A stretch of 42,527 bases of DNA from Clostridia bacterium (GCA_017517275.1 JAFWZX010000036.1:1-42527), one strand, 5' to 3'; positions 16,847 to 25,935 are shown, counted from the stretch's first letter. The notes: generated by a model not told the origin, from the letters alone. Translations and numbers: made by a program.

Positions 16847-17401
16847 CTAATATCTATTAGCATATACTGTAACACCTACAGTACCGTATTTTTTACTTTT
16901 TACAATCTCCAGGCCCTGAACCTCGCCCAAAGGCTTATCAAAAGCGTGTTCCGCAACAATAATTCCATTTCTTGCCAGTAGATTGTATTCAAGGATAGTA
17001 TTTATAACCTCTTCATAATAATTCATTCCGTAGGGTGGGTCAAGGAAAACAATATCAAACGTTACGTTTTCAGCTTTATAAGCCAACAACGCTTGTGAAA
17101 AATCCGCTTTTCGTACCTTAGCTTTATTCACAAGTCCTGTAAAAATCAAATTATCCTGTGTTATTTTACAGCAATTTTGTTGGTTATCGTTGAAATAGCA
17201 TTTCCCGGCGCCCCTGCTGAGAGCTTCTATCCCAAGAGAGCCACTGCCCGCAAATAAATCCAAAACGGTTGCCCCTGTCAAATACGGCTCAATCATGCTG
17301 AACATAGGCTCCTTAACCCTTCCGAGAGTCGGCTTTGTCTTGTCACTGTCTATAGTTTTAAGTCTTAATCCGCCGGCACTTCCGGCAACAACCTTAAGCA
17401 T
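16847..17401 (-). CDS. rsmD: 16S rRNA (guanine966-N2)-methyltransferase
   Basis: This 184-residue SAM-dependent methyltransferase modifies G966 of 16S rRNA. Motif I is [20 protein letters not shown] and motif IV is FLDPPYG, which binds the target base amino group. [16 protein letters not shown] at the start fits the usual family N-terminus (RIIAGxxRGRxL). An in-frame ATG at 17452 would add 17 residues that do not look conserved and has no ribosome site, so 17401 is preferred, though its own site (GCGGAA) is weak. It heads the unit with coaD. Confidence 0.9.
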   Translation of the reverse strand: MLKVVAGSAGGLRLKTIDSDKTKPTLGRVKEPMFSMIEPYLTGATVLDLFAGSGSLGIEALSRGAGKCYFNDNQQNCCKITQDNLIFTGLVNKAKVRKADFSQALLAYKAENVTFDIVFLDPPYGMNYYEEVINTILEYNLLARNGIIVAEHAFDKPLGEVQGLEIVKSKKYGTVGVTVYANRY

Positions 17402-17471
17402 TCTGTTCCGCCAAATCCTTCCACGTTCTAACCGTACAAGTATATCATGCATGAATAAGTAGCGTCAACGC

Positions 17472-17527
17472 TGAAAAAAGAGCCGCCGCCTCATCTTCGG
17501 AGGTTATCAACAACAAGATGAGCGGCG
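17472..17527 (-). terminator. Intrinsic terminator of the InlB-repeat surface gene
   Basis: GCCGCCGCCTCATCTT (17481-17496) pairs with AAGATGAGCGGCGG (17514-17527) with one bulged base. The minus strand then reads CTCTTTTTTC. Confidence 0.85.
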
Positions 17528-17559
17528 GTCTAAATTTTTTCTTAAATTATTTTACTGTT

Positions 17560-19305
17560 TTATTTCTTTCTCTTAATAACCACAGCTACGCCAAAGAGTA
17601 TCATTACATGAGCCAAAGCTATAGAAGAACCACAGCCTGAATCTTCTTCAGCCGGTGCCTGTGTTGCCGGTGCCTGTGTTACAGGGGGCTGCGTAGGAGC
17701 CTGTGTGGGTTTTACTTCTGCTGTCCACTTAGCATATACCGTAGTATCAGCTTTTATGCCCTTTGAAAAATCAAAGCTCTTTGTAAATGCATCATCAGTA
17801 TACCAACCGCCAAAGATCCAGCCTTCTGCTGCAGGATCTTCAGGAGCAGTGATGGCTTCGCCCTCGTTTATATTAATCGCATCTATTGCAGCCCCATGAC
17901 CGCCAAGATCGAAGGATAAAGTATACTTAGAGATTTTTTTTCTTACGAAAGTCGCTTCGTATTCTCCGTCACCGGTTTTAGCGGCGACTGCATTATTAAT
18001 ACGGAAACTTGCATTATTCGTAAATGAATAGCCTTCATTTGCTGTGAATTTAACTTTTACTACTACCTTGTCATCATCTACAGAGGAATCAACAAGACTC
18101 ACTGTATATTTAGCGTTATTTGCGCCCAAAACAGCTATTTCAGATGTTGCACCTACTGCCGGCATCTCGAAATATGCATCTGCAAAACCAAGTTCATTAG
18201 CACTTTGAGTTGCCTCATAGGTAACTGTTGCAAAGTCGCCATTTACGTCAAAAGCGATTGTTCCGTCTGCAGCATCAACTACAAAAGATTCTGCCCAAGT
18301 CTTATCTCCGCCGCTTGCGAGGTAGAAAGAACTTTCAAACGTACAATTTCCTTTGATTACTGTAGTAGAACCTTTTTGCACCTTTTGTGCATATTTGCCT
18401 GAAAAATTACCACCTATTATAGTTAAATCTGCGTTACCGGAGTTACCGCTTTGTCTGTTGTCGTTATGTACTGCAGCATTAGATTCTGAATAACCTGTAC
18501 AGTCAATCAAAACTGCTTTACCGCTTTTAATCCAGAAAGCATCTGAACCTGAACCTTTTGTCTTAACAGTAATCCCTGTAGCATATAGTTCGCCGTTAAC
18601 TAACGTAAGAGTATCTGTAGTTGTGCTTTCGATAACACCACCGCCTACTGTATCAATAATATTTACTATTGCACCGTCAATTAACAAAGATCCTGTCCAT
18701 TTATGTCCGCAAAGATCAATTGTATATTGACCATCCACAAGCATCTTATCTCCTGTTATATCCTTTGTCAGTTTATAAACACCGGGCGCTTTGATATGAG
18801 TAGGATTTTCAACCATACCCTGTTCCGGATCAGGAATACCGTCGTCTTCTAAATAAACCGTAGCCTTCCAGATATCCTCTATCTCTTCGTCTGCAAATAC
18901 TACAGCAAGACATATAAAGTTCTCACCGGGAAGAAGCGGAACAGTAATTGCAAAACGAGACCAGTACGAACCACCGACTGCCTGGGCGGCATCTGCAACT
19001 GCCTGCTCTGTAGCTTGCATAAAGCTTTCCTTTACAACGTAGTCGCCTTCATTAACCGAATAAGCGAAACCAACAATCTCTTCAGATGTTGCTGTCCAAC
19101 CTGTAAATTTACCGGTATCGCTACCTGCCTCTACCGTAAGTTCATTGGCACTTGGGAGATTAGCAATTAACGCTCCATTAAAAGTATCGTATGATGTATG
19201 AAATACGTAAAATGGATCCAACGTATAATCATTGGCATTTGCAGTAATACATAATGCACAAACCATAAACATTGCCAAAAATACAGAAATTACCCTTTTC
19301 ATCAT
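17560..19305 (-). CDS. Secreted surface protein with InlB-type repeat and Cys-containing C-terminal anchor
   Basis: This 581-residue protein has a signal peptide (MMKRVISVFLAMFMVCALCI). Residues about 25-155 form an N-terminal domain, and about 165-370 a repetitive beta-solenoid-like region (for instance VNIIDTVGGGVIES and LTIIGGNFSGKYAQK). One Listeria-Bacteroides (InlB_B) repeat covers about 455-525, ending GIKADTTVYAKWTAE. A TQAPxTQAP spacer leads to DSGCGSSIALAHVMILF and a basic end (KRKK). This tail resembles the GCG-type C-terminal anchors of some surface proteins and is not the TG-type signal of its neighbours. The N-terminal and solenoid parts are paralogous to the protein at 21058-22347. 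GGAGGG precedes two adjacent ATGs (19305, 19302); either could be used. Probable role: adhesion or cell-wall display; ligand unknown. Confidence 0.82.
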   Translation of the reverse strand: MMKRVISVFLAMFMVCALCITANANDYTLDPFYVFHTSYDTFNGALIANLPSANELTVEAGSDTGKFTGWTATSEEIVGFAYSVNEGDYVVKESFMQATEQAVADAAQAVGGSYWSRFAITVPLLPGENFICLAVVFADEEIEDIWKATVYLEDDGIPDPEQGMVENPTHIKAPGVYKLTKDITGDKMLVDGQYTIDLCGHKWTGSLLIDGAIVNIIDTVGGGVIESTTTDTLTLVNGELYATGITVKTKGSGSDAFWIKSGKAVLIDCTGYSESNAAVHNDNRQSGNSGNADLTIIGGNFSGKYAQKVQKGSTTVIKGNCTFESSFYLASGGDKTWAESFVVDAADGTIAFDVNGDFATVTYEATQSANELGFADAYFEMPAVGATSEIAVLGANNAKYTVSLVDSSVDDDKVVVKVKFTANEGYSFTNNASFRINNAVAAKTGDGEYEATFVRKKISKYTLSFDLGGHGAAIDAININEGEAITAPEDPAAEGWIFGGWYTDDAFTKSFDFSKGIKADTTVYAKWTAEVKPTQAPTQPPVTQAPATQAPAEEDSGCGSSIALAHVMILFGVAVVIKRKK

Positions 19306-19365
19306 AATCCCTCCGTTATTTTTTTCTCAGATAGTGCTATTCTATCGTATGCAATCCATTATGTC

Positions 19366-19400
19366 AAATAAAAAAAGGAAGCCTTTTAGGACTTCCTTTT
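19366..19400 (-). terminator. Intrinsic terminator of the second surface gene
   Basis: AAAAGGAAG (19373-19381) pairs perfectly with CTTCCTTTT (19392-19400), with an A run on the plus side that reads as a T run on the minus strand. Confidence 0.85.
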
Positions 19401-19419
19401 AAAACAGATTATAAACTAA

Positions 19420-19499
19420 TCTTAGTTTTCTTTTCTTTTCTTAACTACTACTGAAGAGATAGCCACGAATGCGAGAGCGATAAGGCCGAAGTCGCCTGT
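19420..19499 (-). repeat. 80-base repeat, copy 1 (anchor-coding 3' end)
   Basis: This stretch matches 21056-21135 at 79 of 80 bases and encodes the identical C-terminal TGDFGLIALAFVAISSVVVK and basic tail of two otherwise different surface proteins. Confidence 0.9.
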
Positions 19500-20933
19500 G
19501 TCTATATTATCATCTTCGTTGCCACCTTCGTTACCTGCATTAAGATCAGGTAATTCAACTGTAGTGATGTCGTTAACCTGGAAGTTATCAAAGCTCAAAG
19601 TGGAAGTACGTGTACCCATAGCAAACGCACACTGTGTAGAGATCAAAGCGTTCTTAACTTCATTCTGAAGTTTGCCCTCTGCATCATATACTTTAGCGTT
19701 CTTATAGTAAGCTTCGCTGTACTGAAGTGCAACATTACCATATTCTTCTACTAACGGCATCTCAGCATCTGTAGCTATTACGTAAGCAAAGAGCTTATCG
19801 TTAGCATAGAAAGCAATCAAACCTTCGCCGTTATCAGCAATTTTATAATTGTTAACAGCTTTAATATCCTCAACAGGAGAGCATGAATATGTTGTTGCTT
19901 TTAATGCACCTGACTCATCAATATATTTTACGTGAATCTCGATTTTATTATCTTTACGGAATGACATACCGATACCTGTTGTACCTGTTGTGAATGCACC
20001 TGTCTTATCCTCTTCATAGAAAGGATTTGATCCTTCTTTGCCGTACTTAACCCAAATACCGGTGAAGTTACCGTTGGCATCAAGACCTGCAAGATCTACG
20101 GAAACAACGTTTGCTCCTGTCCATCTGTGATCGCTGAATGCAGATACAAATCCAGTAAATTTCGCAGCACCGTCAACAAGCGTTATAGAACCTAAACCGT
20201 TAGTCCAAGGAGCACTGGGTTGAGGAGTAAAATTATTTCTAAAAGGAGATCCGCTTGTGTGCAGGTTAGTGCCCTCTGCAACACCATCCAAAGTGAAAGG
20301 ATTGTTGTAATAAGGATGATTTCCTATATCAATCGAATTCGGAGTTACCAGTTCTCTTTTCGGAAGCGGAATAGTCTCAAGTGTGTATTTGCTGCAGTAT
20401 TCAGCATCATAAGCTTCTGCATCAGCAACAGACTTGAAGAAACCGATATATGCGAAACGGATTTCTTTACCATTGTCTTTGGCTGTTATAACTCTGAATG
20501 ATGTAATATTATTTGATCCAACACCAGTAAAGCTACTGGGTACAGAATATGTCTTAAGATGCCACTGATCATCGTTTACAAAGCCCGGGCCCGTAAAGGA
20601 GCCTGCTTGACCCCAATTAAGTCCGCCATCTGTAGCAATGTAATGGCTATTATTAGCAGGTGCAGTAGCAGAAGAAAGTGCATATTTAATAGCAATTACT
20701 TCGTACTCCGGCGGAACATTATCAACATTGATAGAAATCCACGGATCTCCGCCTGTTGTAATGCAGCTTAAATAACCGTCGTTCGGTGTAGCATTAACTG
20801 AATTTTTTCCACCAAGTGTTGTCTCACTCATAACGTATACGTATGTATCATCTATGGCAGCGCTTACCTGCAGGCCTGCAAACAATGAGACAAACAACAT
20901 AACAGAAACAATAATAGATATTAATTTCTTCAT
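19422..20933 (-). CDS. Secreted surface protein with laminin-G-like fold and TG-type sorting signal
   Basis: This 503-residue protein has a signal peptide (MKKLISIIVSVMLFVSLFAG, cut near SAA). The N-terminal part (about 25-175) looks like a carbohydrate-binding or jelly-roll domain; residues about 190-445 look like a beta-sandwich of the laminin-G/DUF1080 type (FTGIWVKYGKEGSNPFYEED, and STLSFDNFQVND near the end). A Gly/Asn/Asp-rich spacer leads to NIDTGDFG, a hydrophobic helix and KKRKEN. This is the layout of a sortase substrate with an xxxTG motif. GGAGG precedes the ATG. Its last 27 codons nearly duplicate those of the gene at 21058. Ligand unknown. Confidence 0.8.
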   Translation of the reverse strand: MKKLISIIVSVMLFVSLFAGLQVSAAIDDTYVYVMSETTLGGKNSVNATPNDGYLSCITTGGDPWISINVDNVPPEYEVIAIKYALSSATAPANNSHYIATDGGLNWGQAGSFTGPGFVNDDQWHLKTYSVPSSFTGVGSNNITSFRVITAKDNGKEIRFAYIGFFKSVADAEAYDAEYCSKYTLETIPLPKRELVTPNSIDIGNHPYYNNPFTLDGVAEGTNLHTSGSPFRNNFTPQPSAPWTNGLGSITLVDGAAKFTGFVSAFSDHRWTGANVVSVDLAGLDANGNFTGIWVKYGKEGSNPFYEEDKTGAFTTGTTGIGMSFRKDNKIEIHVKYIDESGALKATTYSCSPVEDIKAVNNYKIADNGEGLIAFYANDKLFAYVIATDAEMPLVEEYGNVALQYSEAYYKNAKVYDAEGKLQNEVKNALISTQCAFAMGTRTSTLSFDNFQVNDITTVELPDLNAGNEGGNEDDNIDTGDFGLIALAFVAISSVVVKKRKEN

Positions 20934-21003
20934 ATTTTTCTTCCTCCATTTGATAATATACTATGGATTATACGCTTTGTGCTAATCGATGTCAATTGTG
21001 GGC

Positions 21004-21031
21004 AAAAAAAAAGAAGCCCGAAGGCTTCTTT
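21004..21031 (-). terminator. Intrinsic terminator of the third surface gene
   Basis: AAAGAAGCC (21010-21018), a CGAA loop and GGCTTCTTT (21023-21031) form a perfect stem; the minus strand continues with a T run (21010-21004). Confidence 0.9.
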
Positions 21032-21055
21032 AAAAAAACGTATTTTGACATAAGA

Positions 21056-21135
21056 TCTTAGTTTTCTTTTCTTTTCTTAACTACTACTGAAGAGATAGCC
21101 ACGAATGCGAGAGCGATAAGACCGAAGTCGCCTGT
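21056..21135 (-). repeat. 80-base repeat, copy 2 (anchor-coding 3' end)
   Basis: It differs from 19420-19499 at one base. The similarity falls off sharply upstream of the TGD codons, so the anchor segment looks like a cassette shared between genes. Confidence 0.9.
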
Positions 21136-22347
21136 TTCAGGATCTGCAGGAGCTGTATATGTAGCTTTTACCTGTGTATATTGGTTACCTGATGCGCTGC
21201 CAAGATCTACGTCAGCTGAGAATTCAAGCTTTGCACCTTCTGAGAGGATAAATGAATCTGCCCAGCTATTTGTATGTGTTACTGTTCTACAAATAATAGC
21301 ATTCTGCTCGAAATTAATATCGCCTACTAATTTAATCTTAGCATTATTTCTAAGCTCGATAGCACATGAACGGCCATTACCTTCTGCGCCTTCGCCATAT
21401 ACGCTGAATTTACCGCCGATAACTGTAACGTCTGCAACGTTACTTGTATTATCAATACCTGCTTTACCTGCTGAAAGGTCACAGTTGTCAACTACGATAA
21501 CTGCCGTGCTTCCGCCATTTACAAAGATAGCATCTGCAGAACCAACGTTACCTTTAACTATAACGTTAACAAGAGTTAATTTTGCATTACCGATGATATC
21601 AATTGTATCCTGAGCACCTTCCGTACTTACTAATGTACCATTCTTAATAATAACTTCTGCATTATCCTTTACTTGGAGAAGTATGTCAGCTGTAGCTGTC
21701 CATGTCTTACCGTTAAGGTCGATAACGTATTTACCGCCTGCTGCAGGTGTATGGAATATACCTGTGATATCGTTAACTAATTTGTATTCTCCGGGACCTT
21801 TTGCAAAATCTTCAGCAGAAGTTACGTCTCCGCCGGCAACAACATCTTCTTTAATCTCGCCTGCAACAGCAACTGTTGATTTCCAGAATACTTCTGATGT
21901 ACCGTCAGTAAAGTCAACGAATACCTCAACCTCATTTGTTCCGGGCTTAACCGGTACAACAACCTTGAAACGTGAAGCATATACGTCACCCTCATGACCT
22001 TTGTTCAAAGCAATCGCCTTAGCTGCATCGATTACCGGTTGTTCCGGCTGAACAGTAAAGGAAGCTAAAGATACAGCCTCGCCACCGTTAAGCTTATAAG
22101 AAAAACTCTTGACTTCCTTTTTTAAAGCAACCCATCCCCAGAAAGTTGCACCCTCTGTAGCAGCAGCTTCTCCAAGGCTCGGTGTATTAATTTTAGCAGA
22201 ATCTGTGCCACAAACGATACCCGGTCTAATCTCATCATAGCTTACATGCATAACATTTTCATTGGGTACAGTATAGTCTGCAAAAGAAACAACAGACATA
22301 GCTGCAACCATAGCAACAATTAAAAGAACAGCTAATAATTTCTTCAT
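21058..22347 (-). CDS. Secreted surface protein, beta-solenoid type, TG-type sorting signal
   Basis: This 429-residue protein has a signal peptide (MKKLLAVLLIVAMVAAMSVV), an N-terminal domain (about 25-165) and a beta-solenoid-like region (about 180-375) with repeats such as NAEVIIKNGTLVSTEG and NVADVTVIGGKFSVYG. The C-terminus is DPETGDFG, a hydrophobic helix and KKRKEN: a sortase-type signal. The order PGEYKLVNDITG, IDLNGKTW and W..SF closely parallels PGVYKLTKDITG and IDLCGHKW in the protein at 17560, so the two are paralogues with different anchors. The ATG at 22347 follows GGAGGAT; a start 15 bases earlier overlaps that site and is rejected. A terminator follows the gene. Confidence 0.82.
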   Translation of the reverse strand: MKKLLAVLLIVAMVAAMSVVSFADYTVPNENVMHVSYDEIRPGIVCGTDSAKINTPSLGEAAATEGATFWGWVALKKEVKSFSYKLNGGEAVSLASFTVQPEQPVIDAAKAIALNKGHEGDVYASRFKVVVPVKPGTNEVEVFVDFTDGTSEVFWKSTVAVAGEIKEDVVAGGDVTSAEDFAKGPGEYKLVNDITGIFHTPAAGGKYVIDLNGKTWTATADILLQVKDNAEVIIKNGTLVSTEGAQDTIDIIGNAKLTLVNVIVKGNVGSADAIFVNGGSTAVIVVDNCDLSAGKAGIDNTSNVADVTVIGGKFSVYGEGAEGNGRSCAIELRNNAKIKLVGDINFEQNAIICRTVTHTNSWADSFILSEGAKLEFSADVDLGSASGNQYTQVKATYTAPADPETGDFGLIALAFVAISSVVVKKRKEN

Positions 22348-22374
22348 ATTTTCATCCTCCATTTAATAATTTAT

Positions 22375-22839
22375 TTACATATTATACAATTGCATAATAT
22401 CGATGTCAATACACAATATATACCATATACTAAGCATTATAGCCGGTACAAATGGTATTTTTCTTATCGTTTTCTTTATTATAGCAGCAAAGCCAAATAT
22501 CAATATGCCTATAACACAAGCAAGTAAAATACATATTAAAGTTCTTCGCAATCCCACAAATAAGCACATTACTGAAACGAGCTTTATATCTCCTCCTCCC
22601 AAGCTTCCTTTACAAATGACAGCCACAAAGAACAATATCGAGCAAACAAGCAAAGCGCTTATCAAGTAGCGCAGACCGCTGAGTAATCCGAACGTAAAAC
22701 ACTGAATTACCACGTTTACTGTACCCAGGATCATTCCGCTTATTATTAAGCCTCCGGGAACAATATATCTTTTGACATCATAGGCTGCACTTACGTACAC
22801 TATCGTAAACAAACATATATTCCTCATTATAAAAACCAT
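22375..22839 (-). CDS. Prepilin peptidase-like membrane protein (A24, TadV/CpaA type)
   Basis: This about 155-residue protein has roughly five to six hydrophobic helices. YDVKRYIVPGG and KGSLGGGDIKL hold the two aspartates of A24 aspartic prepilin peptidases, the second in the GxGD motif. It lacks the N-terminal methylase domain of PilD and so resembles TadV/CpaA. It would process type IV pilin-like or pseudopilin signal peptides, yet no pilin gene is in the window. The start is uncertain: a GTG at 22911 would place a strong terminator hairpin inside the gene, so ATG 22839 (or 22827) is preferred, although no clear ribosome site precedes either. Confidence 0.7.
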   Translation of the reverse strand: MVFIMRNICLFTIVYVSAAYDVKRYIVPGGLIISGMILGTVNVVIQCFTFGLLSGLRYLISALLVCSILFFVAVICKGSLGGGDIKLVSVMCLFVGLRRTLICILLACVIGILIFGFAAIIKKTIRKIPFVPAIMLSIWYILCIDIDIMQLYNM

Positions 22840-22847
22840 ATTTTGGA

Positions 22848-22879
22848 AATAAAATGCCGACTGTATATCACAGTCGGCA
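22848..22879 (-). terminator. Intrinsic terminator after the dnaD-dnaC genes
   Basis: TGCCGACTG (22855-22863) and CAGTCGGCA (22871-22879) form a perfect nine-pair stem; the minus strand then reads TTTTATTT. Confidence 0.85.
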
Positions 22880-22946
22880 ATATTTCTCAGAATTAATATA
22901 AAAAGCAACACTATGTAAATAATTATTGCACTACAAAAAAATAAAT

Positions 22947-23981
22947 TTACTTTCTTCTTAATCTTATATCATCTCCTGTAAATCTGTAAATATCATACGT
23001 ACCAAGCAGCCGCGAAGATATACGCTCATCATATGTGTCACGGATATTTTTCGGGGTGAGATTCGTCGTAATTATATTCTTCTTGCCAGCTTGCTCTCTT
23101 GTATTCAAAATATCAATAAACTCAGAATACCTTGCGCTTGTCATCTTTTCGCTTCCCAAATCGTCAATAATAAGCAAATCGCAGCCGTATATCATATCGC
23201 GCAGATCGTTCATCATCTCTCGCTCTTCACTTTCGTACACTGCAAACGGTTTAAAAAGACTTCCTGCCGGCATAAACAATACTTCTTTTCCCTTGTCCAA
23301 CAAGCGAGACATAACACAGTTTGCCATATAAGTCTTTCCGGTACCTGTTCTGCCGGAAAAAATCATATTATCCATATCGGGATTATCAAAATCTTCTGCA
23401 AATTTTTTCACTTTGCTAAGCACTTTTTGCATATGGACTCTCGGAGATACCGGTATCCCATAGTCCTCTTCGTTTACCGCATCCGAATAATACTCACTGC
23501 AAAAATTCTCGAAAGTATGATTTTCATTAAACATCACGGATTGTTTTTTTAAAATAGAAATCATTACTTTTTTATAGCAGGTACATCTTCTTTGGACCAC
23601 GTCTTCTTTAACGTATCCCGTATCCTTGCATAAATCACATTCATATACGTCCTCAAGGTAGTTTTGGCTATATCCTTGCTGCACAAGAAGTTCATTTTTC
23701 TGCAATTTAAGTTTATCAATAGACATAACCAGTTGTTCTGAAGACATGCCAAAATACGTTTTTTCTTTTTCGGACAAGAGAGCCCACAGCTTATCGCCCG
23801 GACGCAACCCTGCCTTATTGTGAGATAAAGCCATAGATGCGCTTTTAATAAGCGAATCTGTTTCCTTTATTTGAGGACAACTCTCGTATACTTCCAAAAG
23901 GCGGATTTCCTTTTGACGTAACGCATTCTTCTGTTTTGTATTATAAATATTATCAATTTCCTTTTTGACCCGGTTATTCAT
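22947..23981 (-). CDS. Replicative helicase loader, DnaC/DnaI-like AAA+ ATPase
   Basis: This 344-residue ATPase probably loads the replicative helicase onto DNA. A zinc-binding Cys motif (CDLCKDTG ... RRCTC, about residues 124-146), as in DnaI, precedes the AAA+ domain with Walker A SGRTGTGKT, Walker B LLIIDDLGSE, sensor ITTNLT and the arginine-finger region RISSRLLG. The ATG at 23981 follows GAGGAT and overlaps the dnaD stop by eight bases, indicating coupling. An upstream start at 24008 inside dnaD is rejected. The strong terminator at 22848-22879 ends the unit. Confidence 0.9.
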   Translation of the reverse strand: MNNRVKKEIDNIYNTKQKNALRQKEIRLLEVYESCPQIKETDSLIKSASMALSHNKAGLRPGDKLWALLSEKEKTYFGMSSEQLVMSIDKLKLQKNELLVQQGYSQNYLEDVYECDLCKDTGYVKEDVVQRRCTCYKKVMISILKKQSVMFNENHTFENFCSEYYSDAVNEEDYGIPVSPRVHMQKVLSKVKKFAEDFDNPDMDNMIFSGRTGTGKTYMANCVMSRLLDKGKEVLFMPAGSLFKPFAVYESEEREMMNDLRDMIYGCDLLIIDDLGSEKMTSARYSEFIDILNTREQAGKKNIITTNLTPKNIRDTYDERISSRLLGTYDIYRFTGDDIRLRRK

Positions 23982-24984
23982 CTTTTTTATCCTCGTAAAA
24001 ATTATCAAAGTCGTCGGAATACGACCTTTGTTCGTAATTTTTCTTCTGCGGAATGGAATTTGCTGAAGCAGAAGACTCCTTTACCCCGGAAGTCATGCCC
24101 GACTGAGCGTACTTTTTGCGTTGCTTTTCTATGTATTCATTAACCTCTTCAACGGTTTTAAGTCCGTTTTTGTGCCATTGAGTAATTATCGCATCAAAAA
24201 GGGCAAGTGTGGGATTGCTGGCTGTAACAGATTTTTTAAGTGCAATTTCTACAATATCAAAAGAATATCCGTAGGTATAGTGCCACTTTTCTATTATTTC
24301 TTCTTCATATGTATTCATTTGACGTTTTAATTTAAGCTTCTTTGCAACTGTATCCCGCAGTTTTTTATATTCTTTATATGATGAAAGGTATGAATCCAGT
24401 TGCTGCAGAGTTTTGATATGATAGCGTTCTGCCCAACTCTCGGCAACCTTTGACACATACGGTTTTGTCATAATGTGATTATCTTGACAATGCTGAAAAA
24501 GTGAAAAGACAACTTCCGGCGTAAAAGCGTATTTCTCAAACCAGGAATCGATCTCGTTATACCAGGTAATAGGCATTCTCCCGCTGAAAAACTTGTCACT
24601 TATTGCCTTTTGAAGCTTAGCACGTGCCTGTCTGTCCTCGTCCGATAAAGCAAACGCATCATCAGGTCGCCATACTGTTTTAGGGCGATAATTCCTTTCT
24701 ATTTCCTTCTGCGCAAGGTCGCAAATCAGAATAAACTCCTGTGTACAAGTGATCAAACCTAAGCTTTCTAACGTTACTATTGCAGCATCAATCAAAGAAA
24801 TATCGCAATTAAACAAATTAGCTATTGCCTGTTTGTCGGGATTTATATGGTTTTCAGAAGCATATACCAGATATACGTATAATTTAACGGCGAAGGGATC
24901 AAGCTCCGGTAAATAATCTGCCATGAAATTATTGAATATGGCTGTTTTTGCAAAAAGTGGGTTCTCTACCTTATCTATTCTCAT
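23974..24984 (-). CDS. DnaD-like primosome protein
   Basis: This 336-residue protein resembles DnaD/DnaB of Firmicutes, which help start and restart replication. The N-terminal part (about 1-120, FAVKLYVYLVYAS) is a winged-helix domain; the second part (about 215-275, IIEKWHYTYGYSFDIVEIAL) is the DnaB_2 (DnaD-like) domain with the YxxxI-like C-terminal pattern. The acidic tail ends in DKKDE. AGGAGAG precedes the ATG. It lies 24 bases after the sortase gene and overlaps the loader gene; DnaD and the loader act in the same helicase-loading step. Confidence 0.85.
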   Translation of the reverse strand: MRIDKVENPLFAKTAIFNNFMADYLPELDPFAVKLYVYLVYASENHINPDKQAIANLFNCDISLIDAAIVTLESLGLITCTQEFILICDLAQKEIERNYRPKTVWRPDDAFALSDEDRQARAKLQKAISDKFFSGRMPITWYNEIDSWFEKYAFTPEVVFSLFQHCQDNHIMTKPYVSKVAESWAERYHIKTLQQLDSYLSSYKEYKKLRDTVAKKLKLKRQMNTYEEEIIEKWHYTYGYSFDIVEIALKKSVTASNPTLALFDAIITQWHKNGLKTVEEVNEYIEKQRKKYAQSGMTSGVKESSASANSIPQKKNYEQRSYSDDFDNFYEDKKDE

Positions 24985-25008
24985 TCTTCTCTCCTAATCA
25001 CAGCAAAA

Positions 25009-25935
25009 TTATGACGCAAGCATTCCGGTGCCTACCTTAACTGCATGTACAACCAACCTTCCGTTAGACACGTCATATTTATGACACGTTGAAAGAGTCA
25101 GTATATCATCTTCTGCCGTTAAAATAACGTCAGATCTGTACAATGATTTTAGTTTAAAATCTTCTATGAACTGATAATAATTGTCCTTAGAAGAGAAGGC
25201 AGTTTTAATATAATATTCGTCTGTTGTAGTCGTTCTTACAGAAAAAATCTTCCACACAGTTACCTCGTTTAAAGAGTAAGTATACACGTACGGATGTGAG
25301 TCAAAGAAATCTTTTTCCATGAACTTCTTCAAATCATAAAACATTGTTTTATTATGCATGTTGTGTCCATATATAATAGTATGTCCGTCAAGATTCTCCG
25401 GATCAATTCGGAAGTCAAGGATCAATGATCCTGCTTTAAAATATTTCTTATTTATGTTCTTATGAAGATAAAAGTCGTTATCTTTGCTCTGAAGTACGTA
25501 ATAATTAATATTGGTATCTTCAATGTACAGCCACATTGTAAAATCCGAATTCTTTGCTTCTAATTCTTCAAGCGTCTGCCTTGAAGGCCCTACAGGATAA
25601 ACAAGTCTTTCCGGAGTAGGCACCGGATAAGAAGGAACTTCCTTATCTATGTCCTTTGCCGGATCCTCAAAAGAAATCTCGTAGTCGTTAATAACCCCTT
25701 CGTAGTACTCGCTCTCGGATACGTAAGAATACACCTTCATACCGATCATACCTAGTGAAAAGAACATAACAACAAGCAGCACGGTCTGAACAAGGATATA
25801 ATACAGTCTGTCTCCTTTGTTAACCTTCTTTGGCTTTTTCTTTGCAACGGTCTTCGCATCCGTTAAGGTAGCGGGCTGTACATCATCTATCGTTTTTCTT
25901 TTCTTTTTAATTATTACGCTGTCATTGTCATGCAT
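25009..25935 (-). CDS. Class B sortase
   Basis: This 308-residue transpeptidase joins surface proteins to peptidoglycan. A basic cytoplasmic tail and one membrane helix (about 44-66) lead to the sortase barrel. The catalytic residues are His191 (IIYGHNM), Cys284 (LTLSTCHKYD) and Arg293 (SNGRLVVHAV), and the arrangement with an N-terminal helix region fits class B. Some class B enzymes in clostridia accept (S/N/P)(P/V)xTG motifs, close to DPETG and NIDTG of the nearby surface proteins. It overlaps the LRR gene upstream by eight bases; GAGGTGA lies 10 bases before the ATG. Confidence 0.93.
   Translation of the reverse strand: MHDNDSVIIKKKRKTIDDVQPATLTDAKTVAKKKPKKVNKGDRLYYILVQTVLLVVMFFSLGMIGMKVYSYVSESEYYEGVINDYEISFEDPAKDIDKEVPSYPVPTPERLVYPVGPSRQTLEELEAKNSDFTMWLYIEDTNINYYVLQSKDNDFYLHKNINKKYFKAGSLILDFRIDPENLDGHTIIYGHNMHNKTMFYDLKKFMEKDFFDSHPYVYTYSLNEVTVWKIFSVRTTTTDEYYIKTAFSSKDNYYQFIEDFKLKSLYRSDVILTAEDDILTLSTCHKYDVSNGRLVVHAVKVGTGMLAS

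Noticed and set aside
22840..22911. GTG start for the prepilin peptidase gene
   Set aside because: It would place a strong, T-tailed terminator hairpin (22848-22879) within the coding region.
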